Below, piece after piece: positions 7,299 to 15,845 of a stretch of DNA of 64,000 nucleotides; within the stretch, counting starts at the first letter, position 1; every line of letters begins with the position of its first letter. This DNA comes from Variibacter sp. GTDB lineage: Bacteria > Pseudomonadota > Alphaproteobacteria > Rhizobiales > Xanthobacteraceae. The position numbers and the translations under genes are program-made. Under the pieces are notes generated by a model that worked only from the letters and a program-made list of their open reading frames with translations, was not told the DNA's origin and ran no database searches. Where the stretch lies: assembly GCA_019689555.1 (NCBI GenBank), contig JADGHE010000003.1, positions 26,014-90,013 of the forward strand. Direction: 5' to 3'.

Positions 7299-8189
7299 AT
7301 GAAAGCCGCCCTCCTGCCGGACCGCGGCGTCGTCAAGGTGGCCGGCGACGCCGCGCGCAGCTTCCTCAACGGCTTGGTGACGATCGACGCCGGCACCGTC
7401 TCTCCCGAACGGGCGCGTTTCGCCGCGCTGCTCACCCCGCAAGGCAAGATCGTCGTCGATTTCATCATCGCCGAAGCGCCCGCGGAGGACGGCGGCGGCT
7501 TCTTTCTCGACTGCCCCCGCGCGCTCGCGCCGATGCTCGTCGACCGCCTCAACTTCTACAAGCTGCGCGCCAAGGTCATCGCCGAGGACTTAAGCGAGGT
7601 GCTGGGCGTGCTCGCGGTGTGGGGCGAAGGGGGCACGGCCGCGTACGGCCTCACCTATGCCGACCCGCGCCTGCCGCAGCTCGGCAAGCGCATGATGATC
7701 CCGCCCCACCGCGCCGCGGAGGCCGCCGCCGCGCTCGGCGCGAGCCTCGTGGACGCCGCCGCGTACGAGGCGCACCGGATCGCGCTCGCGGTCCCGCGCG
7801 GCGGCCTCGATTTCGTCTACGGCGACACCTTCCCGCACGAGGCCTGCATGGATCAGCTCGGCGGCATCGACTTCGACAAGGGCTGCTATGTGGGCCAGGA
7901 GGTGGTGTCGCGCATGGAGCATCGCGGCACGGCGCGCACGCGCGTGATGGGCGTCGACTATGCGGACTTCGCGCCGGAGGCGGGCGCCGCCGTCACCGCC
8001 GGGGACAAGCCCGTCGGCACCATGGGCTCCTCCGCCGCGGGCCGCGGCATTGCGCTGTTGCGGCTCGACCGGGCGTCCGAGGCCCTGGCGCAGGGCGTTC
8101 CGCTCGTCGCCGGCGGCATCGAATTGCGGCCGCGCAAGCCGCAGTGGGCGCGCTTCGACTTTCCGGCCGCAGCCAGGGCGGCGGAGTAG
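7299..8189 (+). CDS. ygfZ: folate-binding YgfZ/GcvT-like protein
   Basis: A 296-residue relative of aminomethyltransferase GcvT that acts with folate in iron-sulfur cluster assembly (the IBA57/YgfZ family). The diagnostic K-G-C-Y-x-G-Q-E motif is present as DKGCYVGQEVVSRMEHRG near residues 190-207; its Cys is needed in E. coli YgfZ. The N-terminal folate-binding region LPDRGVVKVAGDAARSFL is typical. It begins a short plus-strand run with tag (6 bases later) and an HD hydrolase. Confidence 0.9.
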   Translation: MKAALLPDRGVVKVAGDAARSFLNGLVTIDAGTVSPERARFAALLTPQGKIVVDFIIAEAPAEDGGGFFLDCPRALAPMLVDRLNFYKLRAKVIAEDLSEVLGVLAVWGEGGTAAYGLTYADPRLPQLGKRMMIPPHRAAEAAAALGASLVDAAAYEAHRIALAVPRGGLDFVYGDTFPHEACMDQLGGIDFDKGCYVGQEVVSRMEHRGTARTRVMGVDYADFAPEAGAAVTAGDKPVGTMGSSAAGRGIALLRLDRASEALAQGVPLVAGGIELRPRKPQWARFDFPAAARAAE

Positions 8190-8195
8190 GCGCTC

Positions 8196-8804
8196 ATGGC
8201 CGCTCTCGCTTCTGCCGTCGATCTGGTCCGCTGCCCCTGGCCGGGCGAAGACGCGCTCTACTGCGCCTATCACGACGAGGAATGGGGCGTGCCGGAGTTC
8301 GACGACCGCGCCCTCTACGAGAAGCTCGTGCTTGACGGCTTCCAGGCCGGGCTCGCCTGGATCACCATCCTGCGCAAGCGGGAGAACTTCCGCCGCGCCT
8401 TCGACGGCTTCGAGCCGGAGCGCATCGCCCGCTATACGCCGAGAAAGATCGAGGCGCTGATGCGCGATCCCGGCATCGTGCGCAATCGCCAGAAGATCGA
8501 GGGGGCGGTGGCCTCCGCCCGCGCCTGGCTCGAGGTGATGGAGAAGGGGCCAGGCTTCTCGCGCCTGCTGTGGGACTTCGTCGACGGCCGTCCGCAGGTG
8601 AATCACTTCCGCACGATCCGGCAGGTGCCGGCCGAGACGCCGCTGTCGCGCGCGATCTCCAAGGAGCTGACGCGCCGCGGCTTCAAGTTCTGCGGACCCA
8701 CGATCGTCTACGCCTTCATGCAGGCCGTCGGCATGGTGAACGACCACCTCGTCTCCTGCCATCGCCACGCCGCCTGCGCGGCGCTCGCCGCAAGGCATGC
8801 CTGA
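8196..8804 (+). CDS. tag: DNA-3-methyladenine glycosylase I
   Basis: A 202-residue base-excision repair enzyme that removes 3-methyladenine from alkylated DNA. The N-terminus RCPWPGEDALYCAYHDEEWG holds the first Cys and His of the Tag zinc site, and HRHAACAAL at the C-terminus supplies the others. GLAWITILRKRENFRRAF is the conserved helix near the pocket. The 3' end overlaps the next gene by 8 bases, which suggests translational coupling. Confidence 0.93.
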   Translation: MAALASAVDLVRCPWPGEDALYCAYHDEEWGVPEFDDRALYEKLVLDGFQAGLAWITILRKRENFRRAFDGFEPERIARYTPRKIEALMRDPGIVRNRQKIEGAVASARAWLEVMEKGPGFSRLLWDFVDGRPQVNHFRTIRQVPAETPLSRAISKELTRRGFKFCGPTIVYAFMQAVGMVNDHLVSCHRHAACAALAARHA

Positions 8805-9408
8805 CCGCGCGTCGTCCGGTCCGTCGCGCGCCTGGCAGCGGATGCTGTCGGGGCGCCGGCTCGACCTGCTCGATCCCTCCCCGCTCGACATCGAGATCGA
8901 GGACATCGCGCACGGGCTCGCCCGCGTCGCGCGCTGGAACGGGCAGACGGCGGGGGCGCACATCTTCTCGGTGGCGCAGCACAGCCTGCTGGTCGAGGCG
9001 ATCGCGCGGGTGCGCAGCCCCCGGCTCGGGAGCGCGGCGCGGCGGGCCATCCTGCTGCACGACGCGCCGGAATACGTGATCGGCGATATGATCTCGCCGT
9101 TCAAGGCGGTGATCGGCGACGCCTACAAGGCGGTCGAGAGGCGGCTGCTCGCCGCGATCCACCTGCGTTTCGGGCTGCCGGCGGAGCGCAGCGCCGAGTT
9201 GACCCGGCTCATCAAGCTCGCCGACCAGGGGGCGGCTTACCTCGAGGCGACGCGGCTCGCCGGCTTCACCGACAAGGAAGCCCGCCGCTACTTTGGCGCG
9301 CCGCCGAAAATTCCCGCCGCGCTCGAGCAGGATTATTTGAAGCCCTGGTCGGCAAGCCAGGCCGAGACGCGCTATCTCAAGCGCTTCCGCGAGCTCGCGA
9401 AGGACTAG
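8797..9408 (+). CDS. HD-domain phosphohydrolase (YfbR-like)
   Basis: A 203-residue metal-dependent HD-superfamily hydrolase. Visible ligands are His in FSVAQHSLLV, the HD pair in LLHDAPEYVIGDM, and a downstream Asp in KLADQGAAYLEA. The arrangement is that of YfbR-type 5'-deoxynucleotidases, so nucleotide clean-up is the likely job; the substrate is not proven. It overlaps tag by 8 bases. The C-terminus YLKRFRELAKD is a basic helix. Confidence 0.82.
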   Translation: MPDRASSGPSRAWQRMLSGRRLDLLDPSPLDIEIEDIAHGLARVARWNGQTAGAHIFSVAQHSLLVEAIARVRSPRLGSAARRAILLHDAPEYVIGDMISPFKAVIGDAYKAVERRLLAAIHLRFGLPAERSAELTRLIKLADQGAAYLEATRLAGFTDKEARRYFGAPPKIPAALEQDYLKPWSASQAETRYLKRFRELAKD

Positions 9409-9534
9409 ACCGCATTTCGGGTGCGCGGAACGACCTTCGGGGGGCCTGCAACCCCCTCCCGGCGGCTTCTCGCGGTCGCCCACGCGTTTTCAATGCGAAG
9501 AGAGAAGAATATCGGCGAGCGCTGCGCTCGGACT

Positions 9535-9565
9535 CCCTCCCCCTGCAAGGGTCTTGGGGGGAGGG
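9535..9565. repeat. C-rich/G-rich palindrome between convergent genes
   Basis: CCCTCCCCC (9535-9543) and its exact complement GGGGGAGGG (9557-9565) flank a 13-base loop. It sits between two converging genes and resembles the dispersed palindromes of many rhizobial genomes. It could also stop transcription. One more copy-like palindrome is at 42673-42689. Confidence 0.4.
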
Positions 9566-9616
9566 TTAAGGAGGGCGCTGCGGCCGCAGGCCGCGGGAGT
9601 GTCAGATGCGGGCGCG

Positions 9617-9952
9617 TCAGATCTTGTGACCGACCCCGCCCACGAGATTCTTGCAGCTCACCACGTCGGTGTCTTCGATCATCTTCACCGAGTGCGGCAT
9701 ATTGGCGGGAATGTGGACGGCGTAGCCCGGGCCGATCTCGCTTTCCTCGCCGTCGAGGGTGAAGCGCGCCTTGCCGCTCAGCACGACGATGATCTGCTCG
9801 TGCGGATGCGAGTGGGTGTTGGCGCCTTCGCCCGCCTTGTAGTGCAGCACGCCGACCTCGATGTGCTCGCCGAGGATCAGCGGGCCGAAGGCGGTCGAGT
9901 GCTTCGGCGTGACGAACTCCCCCTTCATTTCCTTGAGATTGTAAACCGGCAT
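9617..9952 (-). CDS. cupin domain protein
   Basis: A 111-residue single-domain beta-barrel protein. Motif 1 is seen as THSHPHEQIIVVLSG (His, His, Glu metal ligands) and motif 2 as PANMPHSVKM (final His). Such proteins can be isomerases, dioxygenases or sensors; length and lack of other domains do not allow a choice. The ATG of MPVYNLK follows a GGGAGAGCC stretch. It lies at the 3' end of a minus-strand group with a ThDP enzyme and a cyclase, 124 bases after the ThDP gene's stop, so a role in the same degradation pathway is plausible. Confidence 0.82.
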   Translation of the reverse strand: MPVYNLKEMKGEFVTPKHSTAFGPLILGEHIEVGVLHYKAGEGANTHSHPHEQIIVVLSGKARFTLDGEESEIGPGYAVHIPANMPHSVKMIEDTDVVSCKNLVGGVGHKI

Positions 9953-10076
9953 CGTTGGCTCTCCCTCTCCCTTTCGTTCGCCGTCGGCGCCGGCGGGGCG
10001 GCGCGGGCCGCACGAAGCGGCCTCGGTCCAACCCCGCCGACGCAACCGTTTGAGGCGCCCGCGTGCGGCGGCCGAA

Positions 10077-11753
10077 TCAGGTCACCGCGACGGGAGCGAG
10101 CGCCTCGATGTCGGTCACGACGTCGATCACCGCCGGGCGGCCCGCTTCGAGCGCGCGCGCGAAGGCCGGCGCGAACTCGGACGGCTTCTCGACGCGAAGG
10201 CCGAGCGCGCCGATGTCCTCCGCGATGCGGGCGAAGTTGACCTGCTTGTAGGTCCACAGCTCGCGCGCCTTCTCCGTCTGCTGGCCGCCATAGACGCGGT
10301 CGAAGCCGCGCTTCGACTGGTTGCCGCCGCCGTTGTTGTTGACGACGGTGACGGCGTTGATGTTCCAGCGCACGGCGGTTTCGATCTCGCCGATGTGGTA
10401 CCAGAGGCCGGCGTCACCGGTGAAGGTCACCACCGGGCGGTCGGGCGCCGCGCACTTGGCGCCGAGGCCCGCCGGGAACGCCCAGCCGAGGTGGCCGCAG
10501 CTGCGGATGTAGCTCTGCCGCGGGCTCTGCAGGTCGTACATGCCGCCCATCCACATGCCGGCGTGGCCGGTGTCGACGACGACGATCGCGTCCTCCGGCA
10601 TCAGCTTGGTGAGCTCGGCGCAGATGCGCTCCGGGCGCATCGGAACCGCGTCGGAGGTGAGCAGCGGCTCGTACTTCGCGTACCACTCCTTGCAGATCTG
10701 CTGCACCGTGGCGATCCACGGCCGGCGCGCGGCCGCCGTCGTTCCGTCGGCCATTTCCGCCATGCGCCTCAGCGTCAGCTTGGCATCGCCGAGGATCGCG
10801 GCCTGAAGCGGATAGTTCCGGCCGAGCGCCTCGGGGTCGATGTCGATCTGGATCGCCGGCGTGCCGATCTTCGGCACCGCCCAGAAATGCGTGGTCATGC
10901 CGCCGGTCTCGGTGCCCACGAAGCAGACGAGGTCGGCCTGGTTGACGACGCGGTTGGCGCTCTCGCGCGAATAGGAGCCGACCACGCCGACCGAGAGCGG
11001 GTGCGTGCCCGGAATCGAGTCCTTGCCGTTGAGCGAGGTCGCGACCGGAATCTGCAGCTTCTCGGCGAGCGCGACGAGCTCCTCCCCGGCCTTGGACCAG
11101 CGCACGCCGCCGCCGGCGACGATCACCGGCCGCTGGGCGGCTTGCAGCAGGTCCACCGCCTTGCGCACATGGGCGGGGTCCGGCTCCGGCCGGAACGGCG
11201 GCACCTCGGCGAACAGCGTGTCGCAGATCGCCTCCATGTCGCCTTCCTCGCCGTCGAGCTGGCCCTCGTTGCCGCGGAACTGGAGATGCACCGGCCCCGG
11301 CGTGCCGGAGGTGGCGACGCGGAAGGCGGTGCGCAGCATGTCCGGAATGCGGGTCACGTCGTCCACGGTGGCGTTGAACTTCGTCACCGGCTCGAACGCC
11401 GGCACGTCGTCGACTTCCTGATAGACCTTGCGGAACTTGGTCTTGGGGTCACGGCCGCCGGTGATGGCGATGACCGGCGAATGCCCGAGCCAGGCGTCGC
11501 GCAGGCCGGCCGCGAGATTGAGCGCGCCGACCACCTGCGCCATGCAGACGCCCGGGCGGCGGGAGACGCGGGCGTAACCGTCCGCCATATAGGCTGCGGA
11601 TTTTTCGCCATGGCAGTGGATGCGGGCGATCTGCGTGCGGCGCTCCATCTCCGCGAAGGTGCGCCGTACCACGGCCGGCACCATGAACACGTGGGTTACG
11701 CCATAGCCTTTGAGCATGTCCGCGAAGACTTCTGCGCCGAGCTGCTTGGGCAT
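10077..11753 (-). CDS. thiamine-diphosphate-dependent enzyme, acetolactate-synthase-like
   Basis: A 558-residue ThDP enzyme with three domains: N-terminal PYR domain (conserved Glu in IHCHGEKSAAYMADGYAR), central domain, and C-terminal PP domain whose Mg/ThDP motif reads GDAGLWYHIGE followed by NNNGGG. The family includes acetolactate synthase, oxalyl-CoA and sulfopyruvate decarboxylases and others. No ilvN-like partner is adjacent, so a catabolic decarboxylase or lyase is more likely than branched-chain biosynthesis. An AGAGGA site fits the second of two in-frame ATGs (11753); the first is at 11759. Its cyclase and cupin neighbours suggest a shared pathway. Confidence 0.82.
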   Translation of the reverse strand: MPKQLGAEVFADMLKGYGVTHVFMVPAVVRRTFAEMERRTQIARIHCHGEKSAAYMADGYARVSRRPGVCMAQVVGALNLAAGLRDAWLGHSPVIAITGGRDPKTKFRKVYQEVDDVPAFEPVTKFNATVDDVTRIPDMLRTAFRVATSGTPGPVHLQFRGNEGQLDGEEGDMEAICDTLFAEVPPFRPEPDPAHVRKAVDLLQAAQRPVIVAGGGVRWSKAGEELVALAEKLQIPVATSLNGKDSIPGTHPLSVGVVGSYSRESANRVVNQADLVCFVGTETGGMTTHFWAVPKIGTPAIQIDIDPEALGRNYPLQAAILGDAKLTLRRMAEMADGTTAAARRPWIATVQQICKEWYAKYEPLLTSDAVPMRPERICAELTKLMPEDAIVVVDTGHAGMWMGGMYDLQSPRQSYIRSCGHLGWAFPAGLGAKCAAPDRPVVTFTGDAGLWYHIGEIETAVRWNINAVTVVNNNGGGNQSKRGFDRVYGGQQTEKARELWTYKQVNFARIAEDIGALGLRVEKPSEFAPAFARALEAGRPAVIDVVTDIEALAPVAVT

Positions 11754-11903
11754 TTTCATTCCTCTGTTGGATCTCGCTTGACTGGTCCCCGGGCGCGGCG
11801 CGGCCGGAACGGGGTGCGCTGGGACCCGGGGTCCAGGGTTCGGGAGGCAGGGCCCCGCATGGCGATGCGGCGCCCTGCGCCGCACCGCGTGCGGGATCCG
11901 GCA

Positions 11904-12875
11904 TTACTTGATGGCCAGCGGATTGACGGGCGAGCCGACCGCGCCGGTGATGGGAAGGGCCGGGGCGACGAACAGGTATTCATAGACCCCGTCGGCGGCG
12001 CAGTCCTCGGCGAGCTCCTTGACGTTGAAGATCTCGCCCATCGTCAGGCCCATGATCGGGATGGTAATCCAGTGCCAGGGCTGGTTGATGCCCTCCTCGG
12101 TGTTGTTCGGACGCACCTCGCAGCCCCAGGTGTCGCTCGCGAGCGCGGCGATCTGCGTGCGCTGGATCCACTCCAGCGTTTCGAAGGCGAAGCCCGGGGC
12201 GTCGCCGCCCGGATAGCCGTCCCAGCTCCCGGCCTTCAGGCAGCGCTCCATCTGCCCGGTGCGCACGACCACATAGTCGCCGCGTTTCACCTCGACGCCC
12301 TGCTTCTTCGCGGTCATGTCGAGGTCTTCGCAGGTGATTCCGTACCCGTCCTCGAGCCATTCCTTGCCGAGCGCGCGCGCGACATCGAGGAACACGCCGC
12401 GGCCGACCATCTTGTTCTTGGTCTTCTCGATCCCGCACTTCAGCGCGCCGGCGCTCGTGACGTTGCGGCAGTCATAGCCGTTCCACATGTAGTTCTCATA
12501 GAAGACGTGGCCGAGCCCGTCCCACTGCGTGCCGCACTGCAGCGGCATCGTCACCATGTCGTCGGCGGCGCGGATGCCGCGGTGGTCGAGCACGCCGGCA
12601 TAGGCGTCCGTCCCCGTGCGCAGCATGGTGTGGATCGGGTTGGTACGGCCCATGGTCGGATACTTGCTCTTCGCGCCCTGAGGACCGTTGTGATCGAAAT
12701 TGAGCGCGAGCGAAATGACCTTGCCCTTCTTCACGAGCCGGCAGGCGGCGACGATGTCCTCGGGCGTCGTGTAATTGAGCGTGCCGATCTCGTCGTCCGG
12801 CCCCCACTTGCCCCAGTTTTTGTATTTCTCGGCGGCTTGGCGAAGGTCTTCGCGTGTGATTTTGCGGCCCGACAT
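11904..12875 (-). CDS. cyclase family protein (kynurenine-formamidase-like fold)
   Basis: A 323-residue protein of the 'putative cyclase' family of metal hydrolases. The motif H/Q-x-G-T-x-x-D-x-x-x-H appears as QCGTQWDGLGHV around residue 110, and the later WGCEVRPNN plus closing region are family-typical. In this subgroup a Gln stands where kynurenine formamidase has the motif's first His. The ATG at 12875 follows AAAGGAGATG. It is 150 bases upstream of the ThDP gene on the same strand, and divergent from the tripartite-transporter binding protein. The substrate is unknown; ring-opening of a small lactone or amide is a reasonable guess. Confidence 0.82.
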   Translation of the reverse strand: MSGRKITREDLRQAAEKYKNWGKWGPDDEIGTLNYTTPEDIVAACRLVKKGKVISLALNFDHNGPQGAKSKYPTMGRTNPIHTMLRTGTDAYAGVLDHRGIRAADDMVTMPLQCGTQWDGLGHVFYENYMWNGYDCRNVTSAGALKCGIEKTKNKMVGRGVFLDVARALGKEWLEDGYGITCEDLDMTAKKQGVEVKRGDYVVVRTGQMERCLKAGSWDGYPGGDAPGFAFETLEWIQRTQIAALASDTWGCEVRPNNTEEGINQPWHWITIPIMGLTMGEIFNVKELAEDCAADGVYEYLFVAPALPITGAVGSPVNPLAIK

Positions 12876-13069
12876 GCGGCATCTCCTTTCGGCAAAAGAC
12901 GTGTCGTGATTGAGGCGGCGCAGGTGTCGACGGGCGATCACAAGTCCGCGATGAATGGCGCTCTCTTTAGCGCGAAACGGCCCGCGCGCAAATCGCGCGG
13001 GGACGGCGGCCTTGCGGCGCCGGCGCGGGTCCGCAATAACTTGCTCGGACACGGAAAGTGGAGAAGGTC

Positions 13070-14056
13070 ATGATTGCAATTTCACGCCGCGTCGCCGGCG
13101 CGGCCCTGCTGGCCGCCGGTGCCCTCGTTGCGGCCGGCGGTGCGGCATTTGCCGACTATCCGGAAAGGCCCGTCAGAGTCATCGTGCCGTTCGCCGCCGG
13201 CGGACCGACCGACGTGACGGCCCGCGTCGTCGCGAACGCCCTGTCGGAGCGGCTCGGCAAGCAGTTCTACATCGAGAACCTGCCCGGCGCGGGCGGCAAC
13301 ACCGGCACCGCGACGGCGGCGCGCGCGCCCGCGGACGGCTACACGCTCCTCGTCGCCAGCAGCGGATTCATGGTTAATCCGAGTCTTTACGCGCACGTCC
13401 CCTACGATCCGAAGAAGGACTTCGCGCCGCTGACGCTGCTCGCCGCCTCGCCCAACGTGCTCGTGGTCCATCCCTCCGTGCCCGCAAAGACCGTCAAGGA
13501 GCTGGTCGAGGAGATCAGGGCCAATCCCGGCAAATACAGCTTCGCCCAGCCCGGCATCGGTTCGACCCCTCACCTCTCGGGCGAGCTGTTCAAGCTGCAT
13601 TTCAAGCTCGACAGCTACACGCCGATCCCGTTCACCGGGGCGGCCCCCGCCATCACCTCGACGATCGCCGGGCACACGCCGACGGCCTGGACCGCCCTGC
13701 CGCCGGCCATCACGGCGGTGAAGGAGGGCCAGCTGCGCGCGCTGGCGGTGACGAGCGAGCAGCGCGTGGAGGCCCTTCCCGACGTCCCGACCATGGCCGA
13801 GCAGGGCGTCCAGGATCAGGAGGCCGAGACGCTGACCAGCATGTTCGTGCCGGCCGGGACGCCCAAGGAGATCGTGGACAAGCTCCATCGCGAGATCGCC
13901 GCCGTCCTCAAGACGGAGGCAGTCGCGGAAAAGCTCAAGGCCTTGGGGTTCGTTCCGGTGGGCAGCACGCCCGAGCAGTGGGGCAAGCGGGTCGACGCCG
14001 AGATCGCCAAGTGGTCGCGGGTGATCAAGGAGGCCAAGATCCCGCAGATCAAGTGA
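13070..14056 (+). CDS. tripartite tricarboxylate transporter substrate-binding protein (Bug/TctC)
   Basis: A 328-residue periplasmic receptor of the Bug family. A signal peptide spans about residues 1-28 (ISRRVAGAALL... ending GGAAFA). The mature start YPERPVRVIVPFAAGGPTD is the family signature, as is PDVPTMAEQG near the C-terminus. Bug proteins bind carboxylates such as citrate, tartrate or nicotinate, and many work without linked membrane genes, as here. GGAG 6 bases upstream fits the ATG at 13070; a GTG at 13058 is possible. The D-tartrate dehydratase-like gene follows directly, so a hydroxydicarboxylate ligand is likely. Confidence 0.88.
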   Translation: MIAISRRVAGAALLAAGALVAAGGAAFADYPERPVRVIVPFAAGGPTDVTARVVANALSERLGKQFYIENLPGAGGNTGTATAARAPADGYTLLVASSGFMVNPSLYAHVPYDPKKDFAPLTLLAASPNVLVVHPSVPAKTVKELVEEIRANPGKYSFAQPGIGSTPHLSGELFKLHFKLDSYTPIPFTGAAPAITSTIAGHTPTAWTALPPAITAVKEGQLRALAVTSEQRVEALPDVPTMAEQGVQDQEAETLTSMFVPAGTPKEIVDKLHREIAAVLKTEAVAEKLKALGFVPVGSTPEQWGKRVDAEIAKWSRVIKEAKIPQIK

Positions 14057-14181
14057 ACGGCGTTTCCGTCGCGCCGAACGCGGTGCGGCCGGGCGAGACC
14101 CCGGCCGCGCCTCGTCCCCGCCCGCGGGAGCCCGGGCAGGCCCGGGCGTGACGCATTCGTTCCACCGGCCGAGACAAGTCC

Positions 14182-15348
14182 ATGCGCATCGTCGACATCC
14201 GCGAGACCGCGGTCCCGCTCAAATCCAATCTCGCCAATTCGACCTTCGATTTTTCCGAGATGACGACCTCGGTGGTCGCCGTGATCACCGACGTCAAGCG
14301 CGAGGGCAAGCCGGTCGTCGGTTTCGCGTTCAATTCCACCGGCCGCTACGCCTGCGGCGCGCAGATGCGCGCGCGCTTCATCCCCCGCATCCTCAACACG
14401 CCGCCGGAGAAGCTGCTCGACGACACCGGCGAGAATTTCGACCCGGCGAAGTTTCTCGCCGTCATGATGCAGCGGGAGAAGTCGGGCGGGCACAGCGAGC
14501 GCTCCGTCGCCATCGGCACCATCGAGGTCGCGGTGTGGGACGCGGTCGCCAAGATCGCCGGCAAGCCGCTGCACGCGGTGCTGGCCGAGCGCTACAACGG
14601 CGGCAAGATCGCCGAGAAGGTCTACTGCTATGTCGGCGGCGGCTGGTACCGGCCCGGCGAAACGCTGAAGGACGTGCAGGACGAGATGCGGCGGCATCAA
14701 GACGCAGGCTACGTCACCCTCAAGATGAAGGTCGGCGGCCTGCCGCTCGCGCAGGACCTCAAGCGGGTCGAAGCCGTGCTCGAAGTGGTGGGCGACCCCT
14801 GGCACCTCGCCGTCGACGCCAATTCCAAGTTCGACCGGGAGGAGGCCTTCGCCTACGCCAAGGCGCTTGCGCCGTATCGCCTGCGCTGGTTCGAGGAGCC
14901 GTGCGATCCGCTCGACTTGGCGCTGCTCGGCGAGATCGCGGACATCTACGAAGGGCCGCTCGCGACCGGCGAAAATCTCTTCTCGACGCAGGACGTGGAA
15001 AACCTGGTGCGCTTCGCGCGCCTGCGCCGCGACCGCGACCTGATCCAGGTCGATCCGCCGCAGGCTTACGGCATCGTGCAGTATTCGCGCACGATCGCGA
15101 TGCTGGAGAAGCGCGGGTGGACGCGCGACAGGCTGTTTCCGCACGGCGGCAACCAGATGTCGCTGCACATCGCCGGCGGCTTCGGCCTGGCGGGCGCCGA
15201 ATCCTATCCGGGCGTTTTCGGCCCCTTCGCGGGCTTTGCCGACGACGCCAAGGTGGAGAACGGCTATCTCAAGCTCCCCGACCGCCCCGGCATCGGGTTC
15301 GAGGCGCAGAACGAGCTCTACAAGATCATGCGCGAGCTCGCCGCCTGA
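14182..15348 (+). CDS. tarD: enolase-superfamily dehydratase, TarD-like D-tartrate dehydratase
   Basis: A 388-residue member of the mandelate racemase/muconate lactonizing group. The KxK catalytic motif is KMK at 181-183, the metal ligands are Asp212 (VDAN), Glu238 (FEEP) and Glu264 (TGEN), and the acid His is His321 (FPHGGNQMSLH). As I recall, the Bradyrhizobium D-tartrate dehydratase uses Lys184, Asp213, Glu239, Glu265 and His322, so all five fit with a shift of one. It would dehydrate D-tartrate to oxaloacetate. The upstream binding protein and the TtuC-like gene opposite support tartrate use. Specificity remains inferred from these positions. Confidence 0.78.
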   Translation: MRIVDIRETAVPLKSNLANSTFDFSEMTTSVVAVITDVKREGKPVVGFAFNSTGRYACGAQMRARFIPRILNTPPEKLLDDTGENFDPAKFLAVMMQREKSGGHSERSVAIGTIEVAVWDAVAKIAGKPLHAVLAERYNGGKIAEKVYCYVGGGWYRPGETLKDVQDEMRRHQDAGYVTLKMKVGGLPLAQDLKRVEAVLEVVGDPWHLAVDANSKFDREEAFAYAKALAPYRLRWFEEPCDPLDLALLGEIADIYEGPLATGENLFSTQDVENLVRFARLRRDRDLIQVDPPQAYGIVQYSRTIAMLEKRGWTRDRLFPHGGNQMSLHIAGGFGLAGAESYPGVFGPFAGFADDAKVENGYLKLPDRPGIGFEAQNELYKIMRELAA

Positions 15349-15401
15349 GGAGGCGCGGATGCGCGCGCTCGCAGCCCGGCTCGCCGCCTTGACGGAGCGG
15401 C

Positions 15402-15743
15402 TCAGGACGGTCCGCGCAGCCGCCGCCACGTGCCGCGCAGATAGGCGTAGCCCAGGAGCGCCGCCGCCGCGAGCGCGATCACAGGCACGAGCACCACGAC
15501 GACGCCGAAGGCGACGAGCAGAATGGCCGCGAGCGCAAGCCCGGCGACGACGAAGGCGAGAATGAACGAGAGCGGGCCCGGCCGCGCAACGTGAATGCGG
15601 CGCACGCCCTCGCGGTCCTCGACGAACACGAAAAGGCCATCCCCCTCGGGCCGTCCGCGGGCGCGATCCGGCGGGATGATCTCGGGTTCGGCGCGCGGCC
15701 GCTCGGGCGCGCCGCGCGCGCGATCCAGGTCGTTCCCCTGCAT
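15402..15743 (-). CDS. small membrane protein, unknown function
   Basis: A 113-residue protein with a charged N-terminal half (about 1-55, Arg/Glu/Pro rich) and a C-terminal hydrophobic block (about 57-100) long enough for two membrane segments, ending in RGTWRRLRG. The pattern VFVEDREGVRRIHV near 40-53 looks like a small beta unit before the membrane part. No named family recognised. It lies between the tarD-like and ttuC-like genes on the minus strand. Confidence 0.6.
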   Translation of the reverse strand: MQGNDLDRARGAPERPRAEPEIIPPDRARGRPEGDGLFVFVEDREGVRRIHVARPGPLSFILAFVVAGLALAAILLVAFGVVVVLVPVIALAAAALLGYAYLRGTWRRLRGPS

Positions 15744-15845
15744 GCCGGTTATGTAGAGCCGGATCGTGGCTGGACAACGGCGGCCAGCCCGCCTCGCCGC
15801 GCCGGAAGCGGGCCGGTTCCGCCCGGCGGCCCACTCGCGCGCGGC

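Noticed and set aside
10077..11753. IlvB, large subunit of acetolactate synthase
   Set aside because: No ilvN or ilvC next to it, and the context is catabolic; only the family was called.
10050..13073. Long plus-strand open frame opposite the ThDP enzyme and cyclase genes
   Set aside because: Antisense to two genes with clear catalytic motifs; the product is Arg/His/Ala rich without domain signature.
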